A stretch of 32,214 bases of DNA from Parachlamydiaceae bacterium (GTDB taxonomy: Bacteria; Chlamydiota; Chlamydiia; Chlamydiales; Parachlamydiaceae). The notes beneath the pieces were generated by a model. That model ran no database searches and was not told the DNA's origin. It saw only the letters and a list, made by a program, of their open reading frames with translations. The stretch covers positions 1 to 32,214 of the forward strand of contig JACDES010000022.1 of NCBI GenBank assembly GCA_013816265.1, in the 5' to 3' direction. Shown here piece by piece: positions 23,567-32,089 of this stretch. Positions within the stretch are counted from its first letter, which is position 1; every line of letters begins with the position of its first letter. Both the position numbers and the translations under genes were made by a program.

Positions 23567-24853
23567 ATGCGAAGAGATCATCTAAAGTTTTTGAAAAATT
23601 GGCGTAATGACCCCATTCGTGTTCCTTTATTGATCAGAGGAGCTCGTCAGGTAGGGAAATCATGGCTAGTGAGCCTATTCGGAAAAGAATTTTCCTCCTA
23701 TATCGAGATAAATTTTGAAAAAGACAAGAGAGTGCATGCTCTTTTCCCCTCTCATATTTCACTTGAAAAAACGCTAGAGCAGCTACAGGTATATACACAA
23801 AAAAAAATTATTCCGGGCAAAACTCTTTTGTTTTTGGATGAGATTCAGGAGTGCCCCGACGCCATTCGCTATTTACGCTATTTTAAGGAAGAGATGCCTG
23901 AACTTCATGTGATCGCCGCTGGGTCACTCCTTGAATTTACCTTAGAAAAATTAGGAGTGGCTGTGGGTAGAGTGGATTACTTATTCCTATACCCTCTTTC
24001 TTTCATGGAATTTTTGACTGCGAATCAGCGTGATGATCTACGGGAAAATATTGAACGTGAAAACATCGATCCTGCCACTCACGCAGTGATTTTGGACTAT
24101 TTGAAAAATTATATGTGGCTTGGAGGAATGCCGGCTGTAGTTGATACATGGCTTATACACAAAGATTCTTCTTTATGTCAAAGGATTCAAGATCGAATCA
24201 TTAAAACTTATATCGATGATTTTCAAAAATATGCCAAAGCCCACCAGGTGGAGCATATAGGACATGTGTTCTCTTCTATCCCAAAACAGCTAGGAAAGAA
24301 ATTTAAATACATCAGTGTTGACCCCGACGCCAAAACTTACCCCATTAAACAAGCTCTTCATCTACTAAATAAAGCAGGTATTACATATCAGTGTTTTCAC
24401 ACCGCCGCACAATCGTATCCTCTAGGAGCTGAAGTTGATGAAAAAAAATTTAAAGTTTTCTTCTTTGACATCGGAATTGCGCACAGAATTCTTGGGCTCG
24501 ACTTAGCTGAATGGGTGATTCATCCATTGGAAGTTGAATTATTTGGATTCAGTGCAGAACAACTGGTGGCACAAGAATTGATTTCCTATTCCGAGCCCTC
24601 CCAAAAAGGAGAACTTTACTATTGGCACAACGAATCGGCCACAAGCAATGCCGAAGTGGACTTTATCACTATCCACAATAAAACGATCATCCCTGTTGAA
24701 GTAAAATCAAAAATTAAAGGGGGAATGAAAAGTTTAAATGTATTCCTAAGCAAACATCCAAAAAGTCCTTATGGCATAAAAATTTCAGAAGGGATGTTTG
24801 GCAAACACGACCACCTTCGAGAAATTCCGCTTTACGGGGTGAAGAATATATAA
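23567..24853 (+). CDS. AAA-type ATPase with DUF4143 C-terminal domain
   Basis: The 428-residue protein has Walker A GARQVGKS (25-32), Walker B LLFLDEIQE (87-95), AAGSLLEF sensor region, then FLYPLSFMEFL and a winged-helix stretch. The C-terminal DUF4143 part holds YYWHNE..TSNAEVDFI and IIPVEVKS, a PD-(D/E)xK-like ending. This is the common archaeal/bacterial ATPase family with many paralogues in host-associated bacteria; its cellular role is not established. The gene is preceded by a direct repeat and starts its own unit. No clear ribosome binding site (AAAGAAGACAAACT). Confidence 0.93.
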   Translation: MRRDHLKFLKNWRNDPIRVPLLIRGARQVGKSWLVSLFGKEFSSYIEINFEKDKRVHALFPSHISLEKTLEQLQVYTQKKIIPGKTLLFLDEIQECPDAIRYLRYFKEEMPELHVIAAGSLLEFTLEKLGVAVGRVDYLFLYPLSFMEFLTANQRDDLRENIERENIDPATHAVILDYLKNYMWLGGMPAVVDTWLIHKDSSLCQRIQDRIIKTYIDDFQKYAKAHQVEHIGHVFSSIPKQLGKKFKYISVDPDAKTYPIKQALHLLNKAGITYQCFHTAAQSYPLGAEVDEKKFKVFFFDIGIAHRILGLDLAEWVIHPLEVELFGFSAEQLVAQELISYSEPSQKGELYYWHNESATSNAEVDFITIHNKTIIPVEVKSKIKGGMKSLNVFLSKHPKSPYGIKISEGMFGKHDHLREIPLYGVKNI

Positions 24854-25051
24854 GACCTTAAAATAGGGGGTGTCTCAGAAGCCGAAAACCGAAAATCAAC
24901 CAACATACTTTTTCACTCATAAGTTTATGGGTCAGCACCGATATTCTATTACTACCTATTATTAATGATTTATGATACAATCATGTAAAAGCCGTTAAAC
25001 AAATAATTCCTTACAAAACAACTTTTATCAAAATCTAACTCATTCAATTTT

Positions 25052-25318
25052 ATGCTCATAGCTATTCAAGTAATCAATTTAATTTTTCAAGTCTATACAT
25101 TAATGCTCTTTGCTAAAATCATCTCTTCATGGGTTCCTCAATTGAATGATTATCGCATCATGCAATTCGTCTCCTATTACACCGATCCCTATCTTGCATT
25201 CTTTAGGCGCTTCATTCCCCCTCTTGGAATGATTGATTTAAGTCCGATCGTTGCATTTATTAGTCTGAATATTTTACAAAATGTAGCAGTTCATCTTGTT
25301 GTGGGGCTTGTTGCATAA
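25052..25318 (+). CDS. YggT-family membrane protein
   Basis: The 88 residues have two hydrophobic halves flanking the conserved centre: MLFAKIISSWVPQLNDYRIM, YYTDPYLAFFRRFIPPLGMIDLSPIVAF, then a second helix. YggT proteins are small inner-membrane proteins of uncertain function, linked to osmotic tolerance and cell division in other bacteria. Its stop TAA overlaps the ATG of dus by one base, so the two are translationally coupled. It opens a long plus-strand cluster. Confidence 0.93.
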   Translation: MLIAIQVINLIFQVYTLMLFAKIISSWVPQLNDYRIMQFVSYYTDPYLAFFRRFIPPLGMIDLSPIVAFISLNILQNVAVHLVVGLVA

Positions 25319-26343
25319 TGAAAAGAGAACCTTTTCAATTGGGAAATATCCTGTTACCAAGCAATGTTTTCTATGCACCATTAGCCGGTTGTTCAGATTT
25401 TCCTTTTCGTAAAATGTCTGCCAAGTATCGTCCTGGATTGATGTATTGTGAAATGGTCAAAATGGATGCCCTCATCAGGCATGATGCAGGAACCTACCAC
25501 ATCTTAGATTATTCTCCTGATATGCATCCTATCGGAGGACAGCTGTGTGGAAGTAAGCCACAACTCGCTGGTAAGGCAGCAAGAATATTAGAAGATCTCG
25601 GATTCGATGTCATCGACCTTAATTGTGGTTGCCCTGTCGATAAAGTTACAAAAGATGGAAGCGGTTCAGGAATGCTCAAAACACCGGAATTAATCGGAGA
25701 TGTTATTGCTAACATCGTTGCTAACGTAAAAGTTCCTGTGACAGTAAAAATTCGCGCTGGCTGGGATGAAGAAAATATTGTAGCTGCACAAATTGTCAAA
25801 ATTGCTGAAAAAGCCGGTGCGAAAGCTATTTGTATTCATGCAAGAACACGCCAACAAGGGTACAAAGGACCTGCTAATTGGGATCATATCAAGGCTTGTA
25901 AACAAGAAGCAAAAACCATCAAAGTCATTGGAAATGGTGATGTTCTTGATGGTCCGTCGGCTGAGAAAATGTTAACTTATACGGGTTGTGATGCTGTTTT
26001 AGTCGCGCGTGGCACTTTGGGACAACCCTGGATTGTTGAAGATATTCTAAGGTATTTTGAGGGACTTCCCGCTCAAACGCGAACTTTAGAAGATTGCAGA
26101 CAGGCTTTATATCAACATTTTCTTTTTACAAAAAGTTATCAACACGATCAAAAAGTATGCGTGGACATGCGCCGTGTTGGATGCTGGTATCTAAAAAAAT
26201 CTGCTGGAACAAGACAATTTCGTGAACTTATAAGCAAAGCAGGAAATATGAAAGTGATTGAGGATTTAATTCTCAATTTCCCCCTCGAAGAAATTGTTGG
26301 ATCGCAGTGCGAAGAAGAAACCCCAAATTCAGATTGCTGTTAA
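25318..26343 (+). CDS. dus: tRNA-dihydrouridine synthase (Dus family)
   Basis: Dus enzymes reduce uridine to dihydrouridine in tRNA D-loops using FMN and NADPH. The 341 residues show APLAGCSDFPFR, the catalytic cysteine in LNCGCPVDKV (C105), KDGSGSGML, the FMN-phosphate-binding HARTRQQGYKGPANW and IGNGDVLDG, and ARGTLGQPWI. The overall pattern is closest to DusB-type enzymes. Starts on the last base of yggT's stop and is followed 3 bases later by acylphosphatase. Confidence 0.96.
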   Translation: MKREPFQLGNILLPSNVFYAPLAGCSDFPFRKMSAKYRPGLMYCEMVKMDALIRHDAGTYHILDYSPDMHPIGGQLCGSKPQLAGKAARILEDLGFDVIDLNCGCPVDKVTKDGSGSGMLKTPELIGDVIANIVANVKVPVTVKIRAGWDEENIVAAQIVKIAEKAGAKAICIHARTRQQGYKGPANWDHIKACKQEAKTIKVIGNGDVLDGPSAEKMLTYTGCDAVLVARGTLGQPWIVEDILRYFEGLPAQTRTLEDCRQALYQHFLFTKSYQHDQKVCVDMRRVGCWYLKKSAGTRQFRELISKAGNMKVIEDLILNFPLEEIVGSQCEEETPNSDCC

Positions 26344-26346
26344 GTC

Positions 26347-26640
26347 ATGGACAGCCTTGATGATGAACAATGCGAGATGCATGTCTTTGTGAAAGGGCAA
26401 GTTCAGGGGGTTGGATTTCGTGCAACAACGCGTTATTGTGCTAAAAAATTGGGTGTCCGAGGGACTGTTAAGAATTTGCCTGATGGCAGAGTAGAAATTT
26501 TTGCACAAGGATCGAAACAATTACTTGAAAGATTGTTGCAAGAGATTAAAAATGAACTCGGTGCAAGTCTTATCGAGGAATTTCAGATTAAATATTTGCC
26601 TATAGAAAAAGTCCATGAGGATTTTCGAATCATTTATTAG
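26347..26640 (+). CDS. Acylphosphatase
   Basis: Acylphosphatase hydrolyses acyl phosphates such as carbamoyl phosphate. The 97-residue protein has the signature VKGQVQGVGFRATT with catalytic R25, and GTVKNLPDGRVEI with the catalytic Asn N43. Usual family length is 90-100. Three bases after dus; probably co-translated. Confidence 0.96.
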   Translation: MDSLDDEQCEMHVFVKGQVQGVGFRATTRYCAKKLGVRGTVKNLPDGRVEIFAQGSKQLLERLLQEIKNELGASLIEEFQIKYLPIEKVHEDFRIIY

Positions 26641-26666
26641 ATCCATATTCATAGGAAAAGATTGAA

Positions 26667-27422
26667 ATGTTAGAGCCTACTATCGCCGGTCGTCTGGACT
26701 TACGTGAATATCCTTTGAATGTAAAAGCGATCATGAAACAAAAATGGCGCGATCTTCTTTTTTTACACTGGGAATACGATTCTGAAGCCATTCAAAAGAC
26801 GCTTCCAAAAGGTCTTTATGTCGATCGGTATTTAGGCAAGTCCTATATTACAGTGACACCTTTTTGCATGAAGGATTTGACATTTAACATCATGTTTCCT
26901 CTGCCGAAAATCAAAGATTTTTTTGAAATCAATGTCCGCACATATGTCTATGATGAAAATGGGACACCCGGTGTTTGGTTTTATTCGTTAGATGCCAATA
27001 GTGAAATTGTTGTTCAAATGGCAAATATGTTCTTTCATTTGCCCTACTACAGCGCTGAAATACAATCTGCGGAAAATGACAAGGGGCAAATTTCTTATCA
27101 AAGTAAGCGTTTAAATACTAATGATTCAATAAAGTTTTTATATAAAAAAGTGGATAAATCATTAGAAGTTCCGCCAACATCATTAGACTTTTTCTTGATT
27201 GAACGTTATGTCTTATATGCAAAAAAAGAGAGTGGACAGCTAATCAAAGGGCAGATTCATCACACTCCCTATCAGCTGTATCATGCTGATGTAGAAAGAT
27301 GGGATGATACTTTATTTGAATTGGATGGTTTAATGCGGCCAAACACTAAACCTACCCTTGCTCATTACTCTCCTGGTGTAGATGTCGATGTTTTTGCACC
27401 TTCAGATATAACTGTAAAATAA
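26667..27422 (+). CDS. DUF2071 (YqjF-like) protein
   Basis: The 251 residues match the DUF2071 family: KQKWRDLLFLHWEYDSEAI, PKGLYVDRYLGKSYITVTPF, FFEINVRTYVYDENGTPGVW, LPYYSAEI. The structure is an acetoacetate-decarboxylase-like fold in known relatives, but no activity is established and I see no catalytic lysine that would settle it. AGGA precedes the ATG at a good distance. Fourth gene of the cluster. Confidence 0.9.
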   Translation: MLEPTIAGRLDLREYPLNVKAIMKQKWRDLLFLHWEYDSEAIQKTLPKGLYVDRYLGKSYITVTPFCMKDLTFNIMFPLPKIKDFFEINVRTYVYDENGTPGVWFYSLDANSEIVVQMANMFFHLPYYSAEIQSAENDKGQISYQSKRLNTNDSIKFLYKKVDKSLEVPPTSLDFFLIERYVLYAKKESGQLIKGQIHHTPYQLYHADVERWDDTLFELDGLMRPNTKPTLAHYSPGVDVDVFAPSDITVK

Positions 27423-27447
27423 CAAACAAAAAAAAGCCGGCTGGCGT

Positions 27448-29820
27448 ATGAATCAGAAATCGATAGATTTGTTTGTTGAGTTTATCAAACTATTTAATGA
27501 AAAGCATTATCAAAAGGCTTTTCAGCTTATTCTACCGCATCCAGATATTGCTTATGATACTTTATTTTCCGAAGAAATTATTTTTCAATATATTATTAAT
27601 TTTGTTGATGCCTCTGTTTTCTATGATGCCCATCATTCTATCAAAACGAATACAGTTCTACAAAAATTATTAATAGATAAAGGCTCTTTAAGCGATCTTT
27701 TAAAACCATTTGTTGAATTACTATTTTGGCAAAGCAATTTTTTGCGATTTTTTTTATCTGAGGAAAGTGAAGAATTATCAGATAAATTAGGATATTCAAA
27801 AAAAAGTAAAAAATGTCTTGTAAATTTGAAAAATGAAGAAAAATTTTCACAATCCATCATCGAAGAATTTTTAGAATTTATTCCAGAAGAGCATCACACT
27901 TTTGTAAAAAGAAAAGTGGATATATGGAGAATTTGGCTTCAGTTAAAGCTGGCAAAACCCAAGTGGGCAGTGTTAATAGAAAAAAATCAGAATATTTTAT
28001 TTCAACAACCTCTACATGAATTTGCTTATCATTTACAAGTTGAAAATCCTACTTGGAAGGATAAAAATAAAACCCCTTTAATATTCCTTGAGCCGATTGA
28101 AGGGGCCAATTATCTTGAGATTCTTCAGCCTTTTTTGGATCAAACAATACTATTTGTTTTCGAAACAACGGCTTCGTTATTACAGATGTTGCAGTTTCCT
28201 GAAATGGAGAAAATTTTTGCAAGCCCATCTCATTTGATTTACATCATGGAAATGTATCCTCATGAACAATTTGAAGCACAAAATTTTAAACAATTTGAAT
28301 TCAAAGCATTTGAGCCAATATTGTTAGTAGAAAGAAAAGTCATTCAAGAAACACTTCCATTGTTTATTGACGTTTTAAGTAAATGTATAAATCAGGAAAG
28401 CTTTGAATCAGATACTCCAATTGGAAACTGGCTTTATCGTCTTTCAGACAGGATTTATAATCGTATATTGGTTGATCGTTATGGTTTCTCTCGAAATATT
28501 TCTGTACATATGGAATTAGAATATAATGCCTGGAGTGAGACCCACAAAGGTCTTCCTCCTTCTCGAGCTGATTTAGGACCACCTCCACATGATTTTGTTA
28601 AAGAACGAATAGACAAACTTATTGCTGAACGGAAGCCAAGAAAATTTGACCCTAAAAATAAAATTAGACTCGCTCACATTGTCCCTCAAATTGTCGGCAT
28701 GGGCCATGCTCCAACTCAATTATTAAATAATTTACTTACATATGCCAATAAATACTGGTTTGATTTGTTTTTAATCAGCACTGAACGACTGGCGTTACAT
28801 ATTTTAGATTATCCAATACAATCCTACTCTTCTACAGCATCGTCAATCAGAGGAAATGAAGTGCTTGAGCATTTAAATAAATTGGGTGTTCACATCCACG
28901 TGGAACCCGATCCGAAAGCATATGAACTTACCATAAATAACATATCAAAATTACTAAATGAACTGAGAGTCGATGTTGCAGTATTTCATGGACCAGATGA
29001 TATTAATAACATATGTGCGTGTATGTGTGATGTTCCGATTAGAATATTATTTGAACATGGGACGCCACCCATTTATCCAAGTTATGATCTTGCATTATTG
29101 AGTACAGAAGAAGCAAATAATGAGTTAAATACTGAATATAGATCGATGGGAATGGAAAGTTGTTTTTTACAATTTTCGGTAGATGTAAGAAAAACATGGG
29201 GGAAAGAACTACATTCAAAAGAAAATTTTGGATTCCCTATAGATAGTTTTATTATGACTACTATTTCGAATCATCTGGATTCTAGAATTAGTAATGAGAT
29301 GTGCCATGCGATTGGTGAAATTTTGCAGCGTAATCCAAAGGCCTATTACGCTCCAATGGGACCTGAAAAGAATTTTGATCGATTACGCTCTATATGGGCT
29401 GATTATGGAGTAAATGATCGAGTCATTTTTATGGGGCAAAAGCCGAATCCAAGTCAATATGCTCGATCGATGGAGTTATATTTAAATGAATTTCCTTTTG
29501 GAAGCGGCCTGGGAATTCTTGATGCTATGGCTGCTGGTTGCCCTGTTGTATCTATGTATGATCCTGATGGTCCCATGCAAGCAAGATATGCGGCAAATTA
29601 TTTCGGAATTGATTATGTCATTAAAAGTGGAAAAAAAGAAGATTACATTGAATTAGCTTGTCGACTTATTCAAGATAAAGATTTGTATCTTAAATGGTCC
29701 GAGCATGCCAAAAATCAGTATGAAAAACATAGTGATGTTGTTGCATACGTGAGAAAGTTCGAGCAAATTATTGAAGGATTCATTAAATATTCTCAAAACA
29801 AATTAAACGAGGGAGGGTAA
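27448..29820 (+). CDS. Large glycosyltransferase with a GT-B C-terminal half
   Basis: The product is 790 residues. The C-terminal half (from about residue 405, RLAHIVPQIVGMGHAPTQLL) is a GT-B fold: a first Rossmann domain with RVDVAVFHGP and RILFEHGTPP, then the acceptor/donor domain with GFPIDSFIM, VIFMGQKPN and the nucleotide-sugar-binding EFPFGSGLGILDAMAAGCPV (about residues 678-697). The phrasing recalls O-GlcNAc transferase/SPINDLY-like and GT4 enzymes. The first 400 residues are helical, soluble and unrecognised. It probably acts on envelope glycans or host proteins; the target is unknown. Followed 1 base later by the transaldolase-like gene. Confidence 0.82.
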   Translation: MNQKSIDLFVEFIKLFNEKHYQKAFQLILPHPDIAYDTLFSEEIIFQYIINFVDASVFYDAHHSIKTNTVLQKLLIDKGSLSDLLKPFVELLFWQSNFLRFFLSEESEELSDKLGYSKKSKKCLVNLKNEEKFSQSIIEEFLEFIPEEHHTFVKRKVDIWRIWLQLKLAKPKWAVLIEKNQNILFQQPLHEFAYHLQVENPTWKDKNKTPLIFLEPIEGANYLEILQPFLDQTILFVFETTASLLQMLQFPEMEKIFASPSHLIYIMEMYPHEQFEAQNFKQFEFKAFEPILLVERKVIQETLPLFIDVLSKCINQESFESDTPIGNWLYRLSDRIYNRILVDRYGFSRNISVHMELEYNAWSETHKGLPPSRADLGPPPHDFVKERIDKLIAERKPRKFDPKNKIRLAHIVPQIVGMGHAPTQLLNNLLTYANKYWFDLFLISTERLALHILDYPIQSYSSTASSIRGNEVLEHLNKLGVHIHVEPDPKAYELTINNISKLLNELRVDVAVFHGPDDINNICACMCDVPIRILFEHGTPPIYPSYDLALLSTEEANNELNTEYRSMGMESCFLQFSVDVRKTWGKELHSKENFGFPIDSFIMTTISNHLDSRISNEMCHAIGEILQRNPKAYYAPMGPEKNFDRLRSIWADYGVNDRVIFMGQKPNPSQYARSMELYLNEFPFGSGLGILDAMAAGCPVVSMYDPDGPMQARYAANYFGIDYVIKSGKKEDYIELACRLIQDKDLYLKWSEHAKNQYEKHSDVVAYVRKFEQIIEGFIKYSQNKLNEGG

Positions 29821-29821
29821 G

Positions 29822-30481
29822 ATGGACATTTGGATTGATTCTGTTAATACACCGAATATACAAAAAGCAGTGCGACTTGGCTTTTTATCTGGCGTGACGA
29901 CTAATCCTACATTAATTTCTGAATCAAATGAAAATTTTGAAGACATTCTTAAAGGTCTTTTGCATCATCAAGAAGGACCGGTGGCTGTTCAGGTAGTATC
30001 GTCTAATACTGCAGATATGGTTCAAGAGGGGCAAAATTTGTTCTCTTATTCTACACGCATTATTGTAAAAGTCCCGATTACAAAAAATGGATTAGAAGCG
30101 ATCCATCTTTTAGGTCGTCAGGGGATCCCCACTATGGCGACAGTTGTATTTACTCCGCATCAAGCTTTGATGGCAGCCTTAGCAGATGCCGATTATATAG
30201 CACCTTATATCGGTCGAATTGAAAATTCTGGGGCCGATCCTTGGATGGTTTTGACAGCAATGGCACAAATTTTGAAAAACTATAAATTTAAAACACAAAT
30301 ACTTGGCGCATCTATTAAAACTGTAGAGCATGCTGCTAAATGTGCAGAAATTGGGATTTCTGGAATAACTGTAAGAGATGAAATTTTTGAGAAACTAATC
30401 GAAGATAATCCTTTAACAGCTCAATGTGTAAATAAATTTGCTGAAGATTGGAAAAATGTTAATACACCCTTATTTGCGTAA
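29822..30481 (+). CDS. Transaldolase / fructose-6-phosphate aldolase-like protein
   Basis: The 219-residue (beta/alpha)8 protein has the family start MDIWIDSVNTPNIQ, the GVTTNPTL loop (24-31), the Schiff-base lysine K83 in RIIVKVPITKNG, FTPHQALMAALADADYIAPYIGR and ILGASIKTVEH. The short length is that of the FSA/TalC subfamily, not of full transaldolase. It may work as transaldolase in the pentose phosphate pathway or as a C3 aldolase; sequence alone does not decide. Strong GAGGGAGGG precedes the ATG; starts one base after the glycosyltransferase stop. Confidence 0.93.
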   Translation: MDIWIDSVNTPNIQKAVRLGFLSGVTTNPTLISESNENFEDILKGLLHHQEGPVAVQVVSSNTADMVQEGQNLFSYSTRIIVKVPITKNGLEAIHLLGRQGIPTMATVVFTPHQALMAALADADYIAPYIGRIENSGADPWMVLTAMAQILKNYKFKTQILGASIKTVEHAAKCAEIGISGITVRDEIFEKLIEDNPLTAQCVNKFAEDWKNVNTPLFA

Positions 30482-30489
30482 TAAATATA

Positions 30490-31653
30490 ATGGCAACAAT
30501 TGAAAGTGTAAATATATTACTGGCCGAAATTTTCAACGAAAGGTCACTAATTTCTGCGATTTTGAGTAATCCTCGTAAAACTCAGCCACTTCAAAAAATT
30601 AATGTTAGGCCTATTCTCATTAAGGACGAACCTTTTTATCAATTTACGGAATTTCGTGATAATCAAGCCTTACATAGTAATTTAAAGGCAGATGAATGCA
30701 TCAAGAATTTGCAAGAGCATTTACCTGATTTTAAGCAATTAATGTTATATACAAATGCAACAGACTATCAAATTTTAATTAGTAAAAAACAATCTGTGAC
30801 GATTCTAAAAAAACCATCTTCAAAGTGCCCCTTAGCTCTTTCACATAATCGAAAAAAAGAATATTTGTTGGCTGATAATAAACCTATTCCTTTTCTCGTT
30901 GAGTTGGGAGTTATGAGTCCTGAGGGTAAAATTCATGCACAAAAAATGGATAAATTCAGACAGATAAATCGATTTTTAGAGATGGTAGATGATATCTTGC
31001 CCGATTTGAATAAAGATAAGCCTATTCATATCGTCGATTTTGGATGTGGAAAATCGTATCTAACATTTGCTCTCTATTATTATTTGAAGGTTATGAAAGG
31101 ACTTAAGCTAACTTTGACAGGTCTCGATCTCAAAAAAGATGTTATCGATAAATGCAATCAATTAGCAAAAAAGTTATGTTATAGCGACCTTAGTTTTTCT
31201 GTTGGGGATATCAATCAGCATCAAGAAAAGCGCCATGTCGATATGGTGATTTCTTTGCATGCCTGTGATACAGCGACAGATGCGGCGTTAGAAAAAGCAG
31301 TTCGGTGGGAATCTGAAGTGATCTTATGCGTTCCTTGTTGCCAGCATGAACTGTTTGGTCAAGTGAAAAATGAAGCTTTAGAGCCGTTGTTAAAGCATGG
31401 AATTCTAAAAGAACGGTTTGCTGCTTTGGCAACAGATGCTGCGCGCGCACAACTCTTAGAGGCTTTAGGATATCGTGTACAGGTACTGGAGTTTATCGAT
31501 ATGGAGCACACACCTAAAAATTTATTGTTACGTGCTGTCAGAAATAAAAAGCAAAACATTAATCAGGATGCATTAAAAAAATATTTTGAATTTAAAAAGA
31601 GTTTGAATATCGACCATTCATTGGAAAGGCGTTTTGCGAAAGATTTTGAGTAA
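30490..31653 (+). CDS. SAM-dependent methyltransferase, Methyltransf_32 type
   Basis: The 387-residue protein has an N-terminal unknown domain (1-150), then a class I SAM-binding domain: HIVDFGCGKSYLTFALYYYL (motif I, about 178-197), LTGLDLKKDVIDKC (motif II), MVISLHACDTATDAAL and VILCVPCCQHEL. DFGCGKSYLT and HACDTATD are typical of the Methyltransf_32 group (relatives include METTL25 and GSTCD-like proteins), whose substrates are often RNA or protein. Last gene of the cluster, 8 bases after the aldolase. Confidence 0.9.
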   Translation: MATIESVNILLAEIFNERSLISAILSNPRKTQPLQKINVRPILIKDEPFYQFTEFRDNQALHSNLKADECIKNLQEHLPDFKQLMLYTNATDYQILISKKQSVTILKKPSSKCPLALSHNRKKEYLLADNKPIPFLVELGVMSPEGKIHAQKMDKFRQINRFLEMVDDILPDLNKDKPIHIVDFGCGKSYLTFALYYYLKVMKGLKLTLTGLDLKKDVIDKCNQLAKKLCYSDLSFSVGDINQHQEKRHVDMVISLHACDTATDAALEKAVRWESEVILCVPCCQHELFGQVKNEALEPLLKHGILKERFAALATDAARAQLLEALGYRVQVLEFIDMEHTPKNLLLRAVRNKKQNINQDALKKYFEFKKSLNIDHSLERRFAKDFE

Positions 31654-31681
31654 TTAAGGGGCCCCTTTGGAGTGCGCGTTG

Positions 31682-31804
31682 CTTGCGACCGCTTTTAGAT
31701 TGCACGCATTGGTTGTAGACATCCTTGAGGCAAGCGAAGGCCGCGCCTTGTTTGCCTCAAAGTATTCTGTTTGCCAATGCGTGCAATCTAAAAGTGGTCG
31801 CAAG
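31682..31804. repeat. 123-bp perfect-type hairpin repeat
   Basis: 31-bp arms (31682-31712 and 31774-31804) are reverse complements with one G-T pair (arm sequence begins CTTGCGACCGCTTTTAGATT). Inside are two further nested stems, TTGAGGCAA/TTGCCTCAA (31725-31733, 31752-31760) and AAGGC/GCCTT (31737-31741, 31745-31749). The whole can fold as one long hairpin. It lies just past the methyltransferase gene and is GC-richer than its surroundings. REP-like or MITE-like; no ORF inside. Confidence 0.92.
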
Positions 31805-31864
31805 GAGGCTAAGAAAAAATTGATTTAAATCTAGAATTTACTTCGTTAGCTCGGTAGAGCGTCT

Positions 31865-32089
31865 GTTCAAAGCCCGGAGTGACCTAAGGAACTCCGGGAA
31901 AAATAAAAAAAGAATTAGAGCTCGGTAGAGCGACTCAAATATGAGATTATTCCGTAGAAGTATTTCAAGCGGTTTGTGTGTCTGATTATTAAGAGTGTTA
32001 GTATATCATCGCATATTTGAGTCGCCCTACACGGGCTCTATTTATTTTCTACTTACCCGGAGTTCCTTAGGTCACTCCGGGCTTTGAAC
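31865..32089. repeat. 225-bp nested inverted repeat with tRNA-like motifs
   Basis: Perfect 34-bp outer arms (31865-31898 and 32056-32089) begin GTTCAAAGCCCGGAG; each arm itself contains an 8-bp hairpin CCCGGAGT/ACTCCGGG. Inner 14-bp arms GCGACTCAAATATG (31930-31943 with 32012-32025) are also perfect, with an imperfect extension outward to 31917 and 32038. The D-arm-like word GCTCGGTAGAGCG occurs twice (about 31849 and 31919), and GTTCAAAGCCC resembles a tRNA T-arm. No intact tRNA and no transposase are present. Confidence 0.92.

Noticed and set aside
31660..31672. AAGGGGCCCCTT palindrome as a terminator for the methyltransferase gene
   Set aside because: It has no loop and no T-run; too short to call.
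31840..31900. A tRNA gene, suggested by D-arm and T-arm words
   Set aside because: No acceptor stem or anticodon arm can be formed; kept only as a repeat with tRNA-like motifs.
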